A stretch of DNA of 64,000 nt from assembly GCF_036327005.1 (NCBI RefSeq), contig NZ_JAUGZK010000013.1:1-64000 (forward strand), written 5' to 3'. How positions within the stretch are numbered: the stretch's first letter is position 1; the number at the start of each line of letters is the position of its first letter. Below, one piece after another: positions 27,118 through 35,574 of the stretch. Both the position numbers and the translations under genes were made by a program. Under the pieces are notes generated by a model that searched no databases, was not told the DNA's origin, and was given only the letters and a program-made list of their open reading frames with translations. This stretch comes from Alkalimonas mucilaginosa. GTDB lineage: Bacteria; Pseudomonadota; Gammaproteobacteria; Enterobacterales; Alteromonadaceae.

Positions 27118-30000
27118 ATGTCTCAGATGTATTCTACCAGCCGGTTATGCCGTGCTATTCAGCTTGGCCTGCTTGGCAGCAGCGCGATGATTATGACGGC
27201 TCATGCCGGGTCCGATGCAGTGACTCTGGCCGATACGGTGACCCCAGAGCGCATTCAGGTGACGGGCTCGCGTATTTTGCGTGAAGGTGCTGTGGCACCA
27301 TCACCAGTTACGGTGATCAGTGGTCAGGAGCTGGTAGAAACCGGCGCCATGAACATTGGTGAGGTACTGAATGTACTGCCTTCGCTGGCGGCTACATACT
27401 CGCTGGCAAACTCAGGTCGCTTTATTGGCACGGCCGGTTTGAGCCTGCTGGATCTTCGTGGCATGGGGTCATCCCGTACACTGGTATTGGTAGATGGTAA
27501 ACGTCATGTTTCCAGCAGTGCCGGCTCTGCCGCTGTGGATACCAATGCAATTCCAACCGCCTGGATTGAGTCGGTAGAAATCATCACTGGTGGTGCCTCT
27601 GCCGTGTATGGTGCCGATGCGGTGACTGGTGTGGTCAACTTTAAGTTAAAGCGCAACATCGAAGGCTTTGATGTGAATGCTATGCTGGGGACAGCGGAAG
27701 ACAGCCCTTACCGGAACCACAAATTAACAGGCTCTTTTGGTACGAACTTTGCGCAGGATCGTGGTAACTTCGCTATCTCGGCTGAAGTTTCCGGCCAGCG
27801 TGGTATGAATGCGACTCAGCGCCGCCAGACGCGGACTTCCTATATGGAAGTGCGCAACCCGAATGATGGTGATTATCGCGATGCCGATGGCAACTGGGTG
27901 CACGATGGTATTCCGGATACCATCACCGTTGCTAATGCCGGCTGGTACGATAGTTCGACAGCAGGTAATTTTTACCTGGATGCGGCTGACGGCGGCGACG
28001 ACTGGTTTATTTTCAACCCGGATGGCAGTGTCCGCCCTCAGGATTTGGGCACCACCTACGGTCAGTGGGGCCGTTGTTCTGATTGCGAGTTCCTGGACCT
28101 GCGTCGTTACACTGATTTGCAACCAGCTTTTAATCGCTTTAATGTGAATGGCAAGGTCAACTTTGAACTGACACCTGATACTCTGATTTACGCGGAAGCC
28201 AAGTTTGTCCGCAGCAAAGGTGACAGCGAAGGCCAGCCATCTTTCTTCGAGTATGACACTGCCCTGATGGTAGGTCGCGATAATGCTTATCTGGATCCAA
28301 GTCTGGTTCAACTGATGGATACCTACGGCGTTGATACGATTGCAGTACACCGTTTTCAGGAAGATGCCGGTCGTCGCCTGGAAAACAATACCCGTACCAC
28401 ATCCCGTTTTGTTGCCGGTATCGAGGGCAGCCTTGGGCTGGACTGGAACTATGAGCTCTATGGTGTTTTTGGCGAAACCAAGCTGGAGCAGATCAATCGC
28501 AACAACCTGATCCGCACCAACTTTGCGCAATCCATTGATGCCATCGTGGTAAATGATGAGATTGTCTGTCGGGATGAACTGGCGCGGGCCAATGGTTGTG
28601 TGCCAACCAGTATCTTTGGTGACAATGCCATCAATGCTGAGGCCCGTAACTGGTTTAATACCAACTCGTACAGCAACAGCACAGTTCGTCAGACCGTGCT
28701 GAGCGGTCATTTGAACAACAGTGGCTTGTTTGAATTGCCTGCTGGTTTTGTGGGTGTATCCTTTGGTGCTGAATACCGCAAAGAAGAAAGTGAAAGTGTG
28801 CCTGACAGCTTTGCTGCTACCGGAGCAACCTTCCTGAATTCATTGCAGTACGAAAAAGGCAGCTTTGAGGTAAACGAAGTATTTGCTGAAATTTCTATTC
28901 CTTTATTGGCCGATTTACCGCTGATCCAGGATTTGGTGTTTGATACCGCTGTCCGTTACGCTGATTACAGCACCATCGGCAGTGCCGTTAGCTGGAAAGT
29001 TGGCTTAGACTGGCATTTGAACTCGCAATTACGGGCCCGTGCTACCTATTCAGAAGCACTGCGCGCACCTAATATTGGCGAGTTGTACGGTCCGCAAAAC
29101 CAAACCTTCTTCCGGGTTACCGACCCTTGTGGCTTGGATCAAGTGCAAAGTGAAACCCGCCGTGTCAATTGTCAGGCGCTAGGCATTCCGGTCGACTTTG
29201 ATCCACAGGCGACTGCATCCACCATTGAAGGTTTAAGTGGTGGCAATCCGGATTTAACAGAAGAGAAATCTACCAGTTATACGCTTGGTCTGGTGTATCA
29301 ACCTGATTGGCTGCCAGGTTTTAGCGCCACTGTGGATTACTGGTCGATTGAAATCGACGACGCTATTTCCCCGGTATCGGCGCAAAACATTCTGAATAAG
29401 TGCGTAGACTCAGAAGCAGGCATTAACAATCAGTTCTGTGCTCTGATTGAGCGAAACAACCAGAGCGAGCTGGTGCTGATCACATCGATCACACAAAACG
29501 TGGCAGCTTTGACCGCTGAAGGGGTGGATTTTGAACTGGGCTATGCCTTTGATGCACTGGGTGGTCGTTTTAACACCAAGCTGATCGGGACTTACCTGGA
29601 TTCCAGAAAAACCTACTCATTCCAGGATAGCCCTGAGGAGTTTGATCAATACGCTGGTACCGTGGGTGATGCCCGCTGGCAGACCAACCTTAGTATCAAT
29701 TACCGCTATCAGGCATGGAGTGCCAGTTGGAAAACCCGCTTTATTGACAGCGTATCTTTGTATCGTCAGCAGGAGCTGGCCATTAACCCGGATCCAAGAG
29801 ATCTTATGAGCTATGGCAGTTATTTTGTGACTGACTTGCGACTGGGTTACGAGTTTGCCAGTGGTGTGCAGTTGGCATTCGGGGTAGATAATGTGTTTGA
29901 TCGTGGCTTGCCAGGGGTGACTACGGGCACTACCGAAACGACGGCGGCTTACAACAACATCGGTCGCTTCTACTACACCTCGGTGTCGTACAGCTTCTAA
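27118..30000 (+). CDS. TonB-dependent outer-membrane receptor
   Basis: The 960-residue receptor has a signal peptide ending near MTAHA, a TonB-box-like ERIQVTGSRI, plug motifs LDLRGMGSSRTLVLVDGKRH and GGASAVYGADAVTGVVNF, and a barrel ending in aromatic SVSYSF. Its ligand is unknown; the long loops with several Cys pairs (for example CSDCEF) are typical of large Alteromonadales receptors. RBS GGGAG lies just upstream. A strong terminator follows at 30017. Confidence 0.93.
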   Translation: MSQMYSTSRLCRAIQLGLLGSSAMIMTAHAGSDAVTLADTVTPERIQVTGSRILREGAVAPSPVTVISGQELVETGAMNIGEVLNVLPSLAATYSLANSGRFIGTAGLSLLDLRGMGSSRTLVLVDGKRHVSSSAGSAAVDTNAIPTAWIESVEIITGGASAVYGADAVTGVVNFKLKRNIEGFDVNAMLGTAEDSPYRNHKLTGSFGTNFAQDRGNFAISAEVSGQRGMNATQRRQTRTSYMEVRNPNDGDYRDADGNWVHDGIPDTITVANAGWYDSSTAGNFYLDAADGGDDWFIFNPDGSVRPQDLGTTYGQWGRCSDCEFLDLRRYTDLQPAFNRFNVNGKVNFELTPDTLIYAEAKFVRSKGDSEGQPSFFEYDTALMVGRDNAYLDPSLVQLMDTYGVDTIAVHRFQEDAGRRLENNTRTTSRFVAGIEGSLGLDWNYELYGVFGETKLEQINRNNLIRTNFAQSIDAIVVNDEIVCRDELARANGCVPTSIFGDNAINAEARNWFNTNSYSNSTVRQTVLSGHLNNSGLFELPAGFVGVSFGAEYRKEESESVPDSFAATGATFLNSLQYEKGSFEVNEVFAEISIPLLADLPLIQDLVFDTAVRYADYSTIGSAVSWKVGLDWHLNSQLRARATYSEALRAPNIGELYGPQNQTFFRVTDPCGLDQVQSETRRVNCQALGIPVDFDPQATASTIEGLSGGNPDLTEEKSTSYTLGLVYQPDWLPGFSATVDYWSIEIDDAISPVSAQNILNKCVDSEAGINNQFCALIERNNQSELVLITSITQNVAALTAEGVDFELGYAFDALGGRFNTKLIGTYLDSRKTYSFQDSPEEFDQYAGTVGDARWQTNLSINYRYQAWSASWKTRFIDSVSLYRQQELAINPDPRDLMSYGSYFVTDLRLGYEFASGVQLAFGVDNVFDRGLPGVTTGTTETTAAYNNIGRFYYTSVSYSF

Positions 30001-30016
30001 TCCGATCGTGATTTGC

Positions 30017-30048
30017 AAAGCCCGCACGGTTCGCTGCGGGCTTTTTTT
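30017..30048 (+). terminator. Rho-independent terminator after TonB receptor
   Basis: AAAGCCCGCA and TGCGGGCTTT form a 10-base stem with an 8-base loop, followed by a T-run on the plus strand. It ends the receptor transcript and lies just before the convergent cyclase stop at 30054. Confidence 0.88.
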
Positions 30049-30053
30049 ATGAT

Positions 30054-31139
30054 TTACAATAGTTTCAGCTGATTTCGGCCGGCTGCTTTGGCCTGATACA
30101 AGGCTTTATCGGCTAAACGGTATAATTGTTCGAAGCTCATGCCCTGCTCGCTGATCGTCAGGCCCATGCTGGCGGTAATATGAAAGGCATAGTCATCGCT
30201 GATTTTGGTATCGGCCAATGCATTCAGCAGTACTTTACATAATTGCTCGGCCACCTCTTCGCTGGTATCGGGCATAATCAGCATAAACTCTTCGCCGCCA
30301 ATTCTGGCCAGCACATCGCTATCTCTGCGGGCGTAGGTGCGAAGTATCTGGGCCAGCATTTTCAAGGCCGCATCCCCGGCCGGGTGGCCATACACATCAT
30401 TGATTTGTTTGAAGTGATCCACATCCAGCAGCGCTAAAGCAAGCGGCTGCTGATTACGTTGTGCCATGGAGCAAAGCAACTTGCCTTGCAAAAAAGCACT
30501 GCGACGATTTAACAAATGGGTCAACCCATCTTCGGTGGCCAGCCTTACCAGTTGTTTATTTTTCCTGCTTAGTAAAAGAAACACTGCCAACAAGATAAAG
30601 CCAATACTAAAGACCGCCATGCTCAACCAGGCCACAGCACTGCTGTAACGGTGCAATTGCCGGGTTTGCTCAGCGACAATTTCCTGCATGGTGCGGTGCA
30701 CATCGCTGGCAAAAATTTCCATATCTTCCTGAATAATTTCTACCAGCTCGTGCAGTGCTCCTTGATCAAGGTGCTTGGGATCATGCTCAATCATCTGGCG
30801 CAACTGCGCTATCTGCAGCTCCAATACTTTGAAATTACTCTCTAAATCAACAAATTGCTGCAAAAGCCCTTCAATGGTATGTTGGCGCGCAACTACGCGG
30901 ATCCACAGTGGTCGTGCTTTCTCGATATTGTTGGTGCTTGATAACTCCTGTACATAGGCTGCAACCTCCCGGTTCAGCATTTCAATCTGGCGTGCAACAT
31001 CGACTACCCGCATGGGCGGCCGTGCCTGCATGCTTTGTTTGGTCTGCCAAATCCAAATGCAGGATAACACTGCAAGGATGGCATAACTAAGCAACAGCAA
31101 GATTGCCAGCTGACGTGACTTCGGCGTTGCCGCAGGCAT
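30054..31139 (-). CDS. Membrane diguanylate cyclase (GGDEF)
   Basis: The 361-residue protein would make c-di-GMP. Membrane segments at about residues 10-30 and 168-190 enclose a helical periplasmic sensor region of roughly 135 residues with coiled-coil character. A cytoplasmic GGDEF domain follows, with GGEEF at 281-285. An I-site RDSD at 272-275, five residues before GGEEF, indicates product inhibition. Its start codon shares one base with the stop of the upstream periplasmic molybdopterin-fold gene, so the pair is translationally coupled and may be a sensor-effector unit. Confidence 0.92.
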   Translation of the reverse strand: MPAATPKSRQLAILLLLSYAILAVLSCIWIWQTKQSMQARPPMRVVDVARQIEMLNREVAAYVQELSSTNNIEKARPLWIRVVARQHTIEGLLQQFVDLESNFKVLELQIAQLRQMIEHDPKHLDQGALHELVEIIQEDMEIFASDVHRTMQEIVAEQTRQLHRYSSAVAWLSMAVFSIGFILLAVFLLLSRKNKQLVRLATEDGLTHLLNRRSAFLQGKLLCSMAQRNQQPLALALLDVDHFKQINDVYGHPAGDAALKMLAQILRTYARRDSDVLARIGGEEFMLIMPDTSEEVAEQLCKVLLNALADTKISDDYAFHITASMGLTISEQGMSFEQLYRLADKALYQAKAAGRNQLKLL

Positions 31140-31621
31140 CAGCGCAGCACCCTTATCTCAGCCAGGCTCCAAATCCACAGTGCTAACGGCGAGGTACCAT
31201 CCAACGCCTGTTGCGCTTGTTCGGGCCAGATTAAAATCACCGGACCATTGCGCTCCAAAGGGATAGGCTCCCCATTAAAGCGGGTCGCCAGCACAGGCTG
31301 CCCCTTTGCTATATCGTTTTGTGTAATGCGAATGCGGTAATCATTCAGGGCGTTTAACCGGATATCCTGATGGCCGTCCAGCTGGAAATGGGCTAATAAA
31401 TCATGCAAATAAACGCCCTGCCACAGCCCATCCGGGCCCCAGGCGGCTTGAAAGCGGGCTTGCTGTTGCGGCAGGTTATCAAGATCATGCAGCCACAGTT
31501 TTTGCTCCAGCTCCGCAGAACGTATCAGCAGAACAGGGCTTTGGGTTACTTCGTCTGCCACCAGTGTTGTGGTAATGAACAGCAGTAAGCAACAGAGCCA
31601 CCGAAACTCAGTAAGATGCAC
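31139..31621 (-). CDS. Periplasmic molybdopterin-binding-fold protein
   Basis: The 160-residue product has a signal peptide (about residues 1-22, FRWLCCLLLFITTTLVADE) and a single domain resembling the small oxidoreductase molybdopterin-binding proteins: GLWQGVYLHDLL, NDYRIRITQNDI, FNGEPIPLERNGPVILIWP. I do not see a clear Moco-ligating Cys, so it may be a binding rather than catalytic protein. Start is the GTG at 31621, eight bases after AGGGAG; upstream in-frame ATG at 31684 gives no better signal. Coupled to the downstream diguanylate cyclase. Confidence 0.75.
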   Translation of the reverse strand: MHLTEFRWLCCLLLFITTTLVADEVTQSPVLLIRSAELEQKLWLHDLDNLPQQQARFQAAWGPDGLWQGVYLHDLLAHFQLDGHQDIRLNALNDYRIRITQNDIAKGQPVLATRFNGEPIPLERNGPVILIWPEQAQQALDGTSPLALWIWSLAEIRVLR

Positions 31622-31741
31622 CACAAAATCTCCCTTTTCAGCTAATAAGGTAAGTCCTGTCCACCGACCCCTAATGCTGATCATAGCGCGGCTTGGTGGT
31701 TTTTCAATGCTCAGTTGGTCGTATAGACCCCATGCCGGGGC

Positions 31742-32284
31742 CTATGCTTTTAACGGCAGTGGGATCAGATGAACATTATGACTGGCATCGCTCAGCCAGA
31801 TCTGTGCTTCGGTAATGGTGCACTGCAACGTCATGTGCCTTTGTACCAGGGGCAGGCACTGTTGCAAAGCATCTTCCGGCAATTGCCAAACCGACAAGTT
31901 CTGGTAACGCTGCAGCACCGTTTGCTGTTGCTGCCACCAAACATCGGTGCTGCGGCCACCATAACAATACAGGTGCACCTGTTTTGCCCGGCCACAGGCT
32001 TTACGCAGCCACTTCTCATCCGGTTGGCCAAACTCCACCCATACATTTACGTCACCAGACAGCGAGCGATCCCATAGTTCCGGTTCATCGTCTTCCGAGC
32101 TAAGCCCTTTGGTGAAGGTCAGGCTGTCACTTGCGTTCAATGCAAAGGCCAGAATGCGCACCATCAGTCGTAAGTCGGTTTCCGAAGGATGCTGCGCCAG
32201 CGTTAGCTGATGATCGCCATAATAGCCCCGATCCATATCGGCAATATTCAATGTCACTTTGTAGATGGTCGATTTCAGTGCCAT
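31742..32284 (-). CDS. yaeQ: YaeQ family protein
   Basis: The 180-residue protein is a YaeQ family member: MALKSTIYKVTLNIADMDRG at the N-terminus, a RLMVRILAFAL helix, SGDVNVWVEFGQPDEKWLRKAC and a WWQQQ helix. YaeQ folds like a PD-(D/E)XK nuclease and was linked to RfaH suppression in E. coli, but its biochemical activity is unclear. The start at 32284 agrees with the family; the ORF begins 5 codons earlier. Transcribed alone. Confidence 0.88.
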   Translation of the reverse strand: MALKSTIYKVTLNIADMDRGYYGDHQLTLAQHPSETDLRLMVRILAFALNASDSLTFTKGLSSEDDEPELWDRSLSGDVNVWVEFGQPDEKWLRKACGRAKQVHLYCYGGRSTDVWWQQQQTVLQRYQNLSVWQLPEDALQQCLPLVQRHMTLQCTITEAQIWLSDASHNVHLIPLPLKA

Positions 32285-32413
32285 GCCAGTCTCTGTCAAT
32301 CAAAAGGGCAGTGTAGCTGTTGCAGCTTACTGGCTCAATAAAAGTTGCAGTAAAGCAGCAAAAGCAGCTATAACAGCGATACCAGCAAGTCATAAAGGTT
32401 AAGGAGATATCAG

Positions 32414-32995
32414 ATGAAAGTAATAGGTTTGGCTGCAGGCTGTCTTTTAAGCCTTGTTATCGGAGCTGCTCAGGCCAGCAGTGCGATGACAGAGCAGAAT
32501 TTGCAGCGGTTTGTTGCCATGATGCCAGAGATGGAAGCGCTGGATGATCGCTTTCCGGAGCAGAGCAATGCCTTTGAGCAAGAACTTGAACTGCAACAAC
32601 ACTGCAATTGGCAACGGCATTACGACAGTACTGTGGTAAGACTGGCTCCGGCAGGTTACCGGCAGGAACTGGAAAGCATCTTAAAAAGGCACAACTTTAG
32701 CCCGGCAGAATTTACTGAGCTTAGCTTTAAATTTAGCTGGGGTAGCTTTCAGTTGATGGCGCCGATGTACGAAATGATGCAACAAATGCTGCAGCACTTG
32801 CCGGAAGAGGAGCGGGCAGAGCAAGAAGCAGAAATGCGTAGCCTGGAGCAAATGAAAGCCCTGCTGGACCGCTGCATGAGCGATGCAGAAAAAGCAACAG
32901 TTACGGCTTTAGTGGCAGACATGATGCAACAGATGATGCAGATGGATCATGAGACGATGCAACAAATGGAACAGATGATGCAGCAGATGCAGTAA
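32414..32995 (+). CDS. Secreted protein with Met/Gln-rich tail
   Basis: I do not recognise this 193-residue protein. A signal peptide ends near residue 22 (AAQA). The middle is helical and charged with two Cys (QQHCNW and DRCMSD). The last 26 or so residues are a run of Met and Gln (MMQQMMQMDHETMQQMEQ then MMQQMQ), and a second Met cluster (APMYEMMQQML) lies near residue 120. Methionine-rich periplasmic segments often bind Cu(I) or Ag(I), which is possible here but not shown. RBS AAGGAG lies 10 bases before the ATG. Confidence 0.7.
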   Translation: MKVIGLAAGCLLSLVIGAAQASSAMTEQNLQRFVAMMPEMEALDDRFPEQSNAFEQELELQQHCNWQRHYDSTVVRLAPAGYRQELESILKRHNFSPAEFTELSFKFSWGSFQLMAPMYEMMQQMLQHLPEEERAEQEAEMRSLEQMKALLDRCMSDAEKATVTALVADMMQQMMQMDHETMQQMEQMMQQMQ

Positions 32996-33013
32996 AAAAT
33001 TTGCCGCAGCTTG

Positions 33014-33039
33014 CTTGAAAATTTTCCGCAAAACCATAC
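33014..33039 (+). promoter_or_regulatory. Sigma-32-like heat-shock promoter
   Basis: CTTGAAA matches the sigma-32 -35 consensus exactly. Eleven bases later AACCATAC resembles the -10 consensus CCCCATNT; the spacing is at the short end of what is known. It lies about 75 bases upstream of the small heat-shock gene. Confidence 0.5.
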
Positions 33040-33114
33040 ATACAGTAATGACGGGGCAGGTCTCTATGAGAGTGCCCTTAATCACAACTCGTATTGCTTT
33101 TCGGAGAATATGTT

Positions 33115-33585
33115 ATGAACACCATCGATTTTAGCCCATTGTACCGTAGCAGCATCGGTTTCGACCGTTTTGCCTCTTTGCTGGATCACGCGCTGCGTTC
33201 GGATCAAAGCAACAACAGCTACCCTCCTTACAACATTGAAGTGCTGGATGAAAACCGCTATGCCATCACCCTGGCTGTGGCTGGTTTTACCCAGGACGAC
33301 CTTAGCATTGAAGTCGAGCAAGGCGTGCTGACCATCAAAGGCAGCAAAGACAGCGACAGCAAGGAAAAACGTCAATTCCTACATCGCGGCATCGCCACCC
33401 GTTCCTTCGAGCGCAAATTTAACCTGGCCGAGTTTGTCGAAGTGGTCGACGCCTCGATGGATCACGGCTTATTAACCGTGAGTCTGGTAAAAGAAATTCC
33501 AGAGAAAATGAAGCCAAAGCAAATTGCGATAAACACGACTACCGGCAGCACTGCCATTGAGCACAAAGCGGAGAAAGTCGCTTAA
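33115..33585 (+). CDS. Small heat-shock protein (Hsp20/IbpA type)
   Basis: This is a 156-residue alpha-crystallin-type chaperone that holds unfolded proteins. It starts MNTIDFSPLYRSSIGFDRF as IbpA/IbpB do, has PPYNIEVLDENRYAITLAVAGF, the beta-strand LTIKGSK, and the conserved GIATRSFERKF with A-x-x-x-x-G-L analogue ASMDHGLLTVSL; a C-terminal tail follows. I chose ATG 33115, preceded by GGAG; an in-frame ATG seven codons earlier is less likely. An upstream sequence resembles a sigma-32 promoter and a strong terminator follows. Confidence 0.94.
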   Translation: MNTIDFSPLYRSSIGFDRFASLLDHALRSDQSNNSYPPYNIEVLDENRYAITLAVAGFTQDDLSIEVEQGVLTIKGSKDSDSKEKRQFLHRGIATRSFERKFNLAEFVEVVDASMDHGLLTVSLVKEIPEKMKPKQIAINTTTGSTAIEHKAEKVA

Positions 33586-33600
33586 TCGCGCCGTAGGTTG

Positions 33601-33634
33601 AACAGTAGGGGCTGCTTCGGCAGCCCCTACTGTT
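33601..33634. terminator. Bidirectional terminator with TTCG loop
   Basis: A perfect 15-base stem (AACAGTAGGGGCTGC and its complement) closes on the stable TTCG tetraloop. It lies between the converging heat-shock and barrel genes, and would stop transcripts from either side; the T-rich flank is short. Confidence 0.85.
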
Positions 33635-33638
33635 AGTA

Positions 33639-34253
33639 TCAGAAACGAACGCTGATACCCAGACCCCAAATAGAGTCGTCACTGTCAAAAACATAGTCAC
33701 TGTACAGATCAATCTGATGATTTAAGCGGTAACGGCCACTTAACTCACCCAGATTGGAGCGATCCTGGCCGGATAAATCCACATGGCGTAAAGCAATACC
33801 CAGCTCAAGCGCTGGCGTTGCCTGATACCGGAAACCAGCAGCAAGCTGGTACCCATTGCTGGAATCGTTGATCCTGAACGCCACATCATCCACGAAGACG
33901 ACGCCAGTTGATGTCTTGGCGCTGGCATAACCGGCCTCAAAAAAAGCATCCACACCTGGCAGCGAAGGGCGACGTAAACCCAGACTAAGCCAGCTTTGCT
34001 CAGCTTTGATGCTTACGTCTTGCCAAATGTCGGTGACCCGGTCATGACGTGCCCGCACATACAAATACTCATTAAGCAAAAAGCTGCCTTGCAACTGCCA
34101 GCCATCAGGCTTTAGCCGATCCGCATCGGTTTTGATACTGGCTTTCGCATAACCCGCCGACACATAGTTCCAGCTAATATCCGCAGTGTTAGCCGCTGCC
34201 ACTCCAGATGCCATCAAAAATAAAGTAGCACACAAAGCTTGTTTACATCGCAT
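33639..34253 (-). CDS. Outer-membrane beta-barrel protein
   Basis: The 204-residue protein has a signal peptide (MRCKQALCATLFLMASGVAA) and alternating hydrophobic strands ending in the aromatic LGISVRF, as in small OmpX/OmpW-size barrels. Residues such as GSFLLNEYLYVRARHD and YQLAAGFRYQATPALELGIALRH are strand-turn-strand units. I cannot name the family. GAGGAC precedes the ATG by nine bases. Downstream lies the shared TTCG terminator, upstream the 343-base gap before cas1. Confidence 0.75.
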   Translation of the reverse strand: MRCKQALCATLFLMASGVAAANTADISWNYVSAGYAKASIKTDADRLKPDGWQLQGSFLLNEYLYVRARHDRVTDIWQDVSIKAEQSWLSLGLRRPSLPGVDAFFEAGYASAKTSTGVVFVDDVAFRINDSSNGYQLAAGFRYQATPALELGIALRHVDLSGQDRSNLGELSGRYRLNHQIDLYSDYVFDSDDSIWGLGISVRF

Positions 34254-34596
34254 GTTGTTATGTCCTCGGTTATGAACTACAAATAAAAATCATGGTATCA
34301 CAAAACATTTACAAGGAAAAAGTTTTGCATACTACTCAGGGAGTTGCTATTGCTGGTAACTGCCGTAAAGTGGTTTCAGGGGCGCAATACCGCAATTGGC
34401 ATGCACACACCCGGGTGGTAAAGGGACATGGAAGTAACAACTCTGGCGGCACCTCATGACGTGAAACCCTAATGGTTTAGCTGATTTATCCGGTTTTTAT
34501 CACAGAACCGTTAAGTGATTTTACGTGGGTTTCTGTACAGTGGTTGTGTTGGATGTGGACGGATCGAGTGGATAGTAGGCAAACAGAGGATTGATG
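34254..34596. other. Intergenic region before cas1
   Basis: This 343-base gap lies between two divergent genes and must contain both promoters. By eye I find no CRISPR repeat, no tRNA and no convincing coding frame. It holds a small inverted repeat (AAACC-CTAAT-GGTTT near 34464) and the AGAGGA ribosome site of cas1 at 34585-34590; I cannot place a -10/-35 pair with confidence. Confidence 0.5.
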
Positions 34597-35574
34597 ATGG
34601 ATAACTTTTCGCCATCCGATTTAAAGAGCATTCTGCACTCCAAGCGGGCGAATATGTATTACCTGCAGCATTGCCGGTTGCTCGTGAAAGGTGGTCGGGT
34701 TGAGTATGTTACGGATGAAGGAAAGCAGTCGCTATACTGGAACATCCCCATCGCTAATACGACTTGTTTATTGCTGGGTACTGGCACTTCTGTGACTCAA
34801 GCGGCAATGCGGGAATTAGCGCGAGCAGGTGTTTTAGTCGGCTTTTGCGGCGGTGGTGGTACGCCATTATTTAGTGTCAATGATGTTGAAGTAGAGATTG
34901 CTTGGTTTAATCCTCAAAGCGAGTATCGGCCCTGTGAGTATTTACAGCAATGGTTAAAGTTTTGGCCTGATGATAGCAAACGGTTACAGGCAGCTAAGGC
35001 GATTCAGCAGTTTAGGATTGATTTCACACTAAAGCATTGGTTAAAAAACAAATCATTTATTGATAACGGTTTTGTGGTTAGTGAAAGCGAGTTAACATCT
35101 GCTTTGTCACGATTTCGACAAGATGCAGATACTGCCGTCGGCACGCAGCAACTCATGTTGGCTGAAGCACGTTTGACCAAGCTACTGTATAAAATCGCCT
35201 GCAATAGTCTGGCACATGATGAAAGCTTTACCCGGGCCAAAGGCGGTACTGGTATTGATCCTGCTAATCGTTTTTTAGACCACGGCAATTACTTGGCCTA
35301 TGGGTTAGGCGCTACGGCCACTTGGGTGTTAGGTTTGCCTCATGGCTTTTCCGTGTTGCATGGCAAAACCCGCCGTGGTGGTTTAGTGTTTGATGCCGCT
35401 GATTTAATCAAAGATGCGCTAGTGTTACCACAAGCCTTTATCAGTGCGATGAACGGTGATGACGACCAAGAGTTTCGGCAAAACTGTATTACCAATTTTC
35501 AGCAAGCCGAGGCTCTGGACTACATAATTGATTGTTTGAAAGACATCGCTGGAACACATGGTGGCGAATCATGA
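34597..35574 (+). CDS. cas1: CRISPR-associated Cas1, type I-F
   Basis: Cas1 is the integrase that, with Cas2, inserts new spacers at the leader-repeat border. The 325-residue product begins MDNFSPSDLKSILHSKRANMYYLQHCR, as type I-F Cas1 does, and carries the C-terminal HGKTRRGGLVFDAADLIKDA region with catalytic His and Asp. The ORF opens with TTG then two ATGs; I chose 34597, 6 bases after AGAGGA. The stop overlaps the next gene by four bases. This is the first gene of the cas1-cas2/3-csy1-csy2-csy3-csy4 operon. Confidence 0.95.
   Translation: MDNFSPSDLKSILHSKRANMYYLQHCRLLVKGGRVEYVTDEGKQSLYWNIPIANTTCLLLGTGTSVTQAAMRELARAGVLVGFCGGGGTPLFSVNDVEVEIAWFNPQSEYRPCEYLQQWLKFWPDDSKRLQAAKAIQQFRIDFTLKHWLKNKSFIDNGFVVSESELTSALSRFRQDADTAVGTQQLMLAEARLTKLLYKIACNSLAHDESFTRAKGGTGIDPANRFLDHGNYLAYGLGATATWVLGLPHGFSVLHGKTRRGGLVFDAADLIKDALVLPQAFISAMNGDDDQEFRQNCITNFQQAEALDYIIDCLKDIAGTHGGES

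Noticed and set aside
27724..28710. A 328-codon minus-strand ORF inside the second TonB receptor gene
   Set aside because: It is antisense to a clear receptor gene and shows no homology features.
34254..34596. A second CRISPR array or a tRNA upstream of cas1
   Set aside because: No repeat of the 28-base unit and no cloverleaf-like pattern was found; only weak inverted repeats are present.
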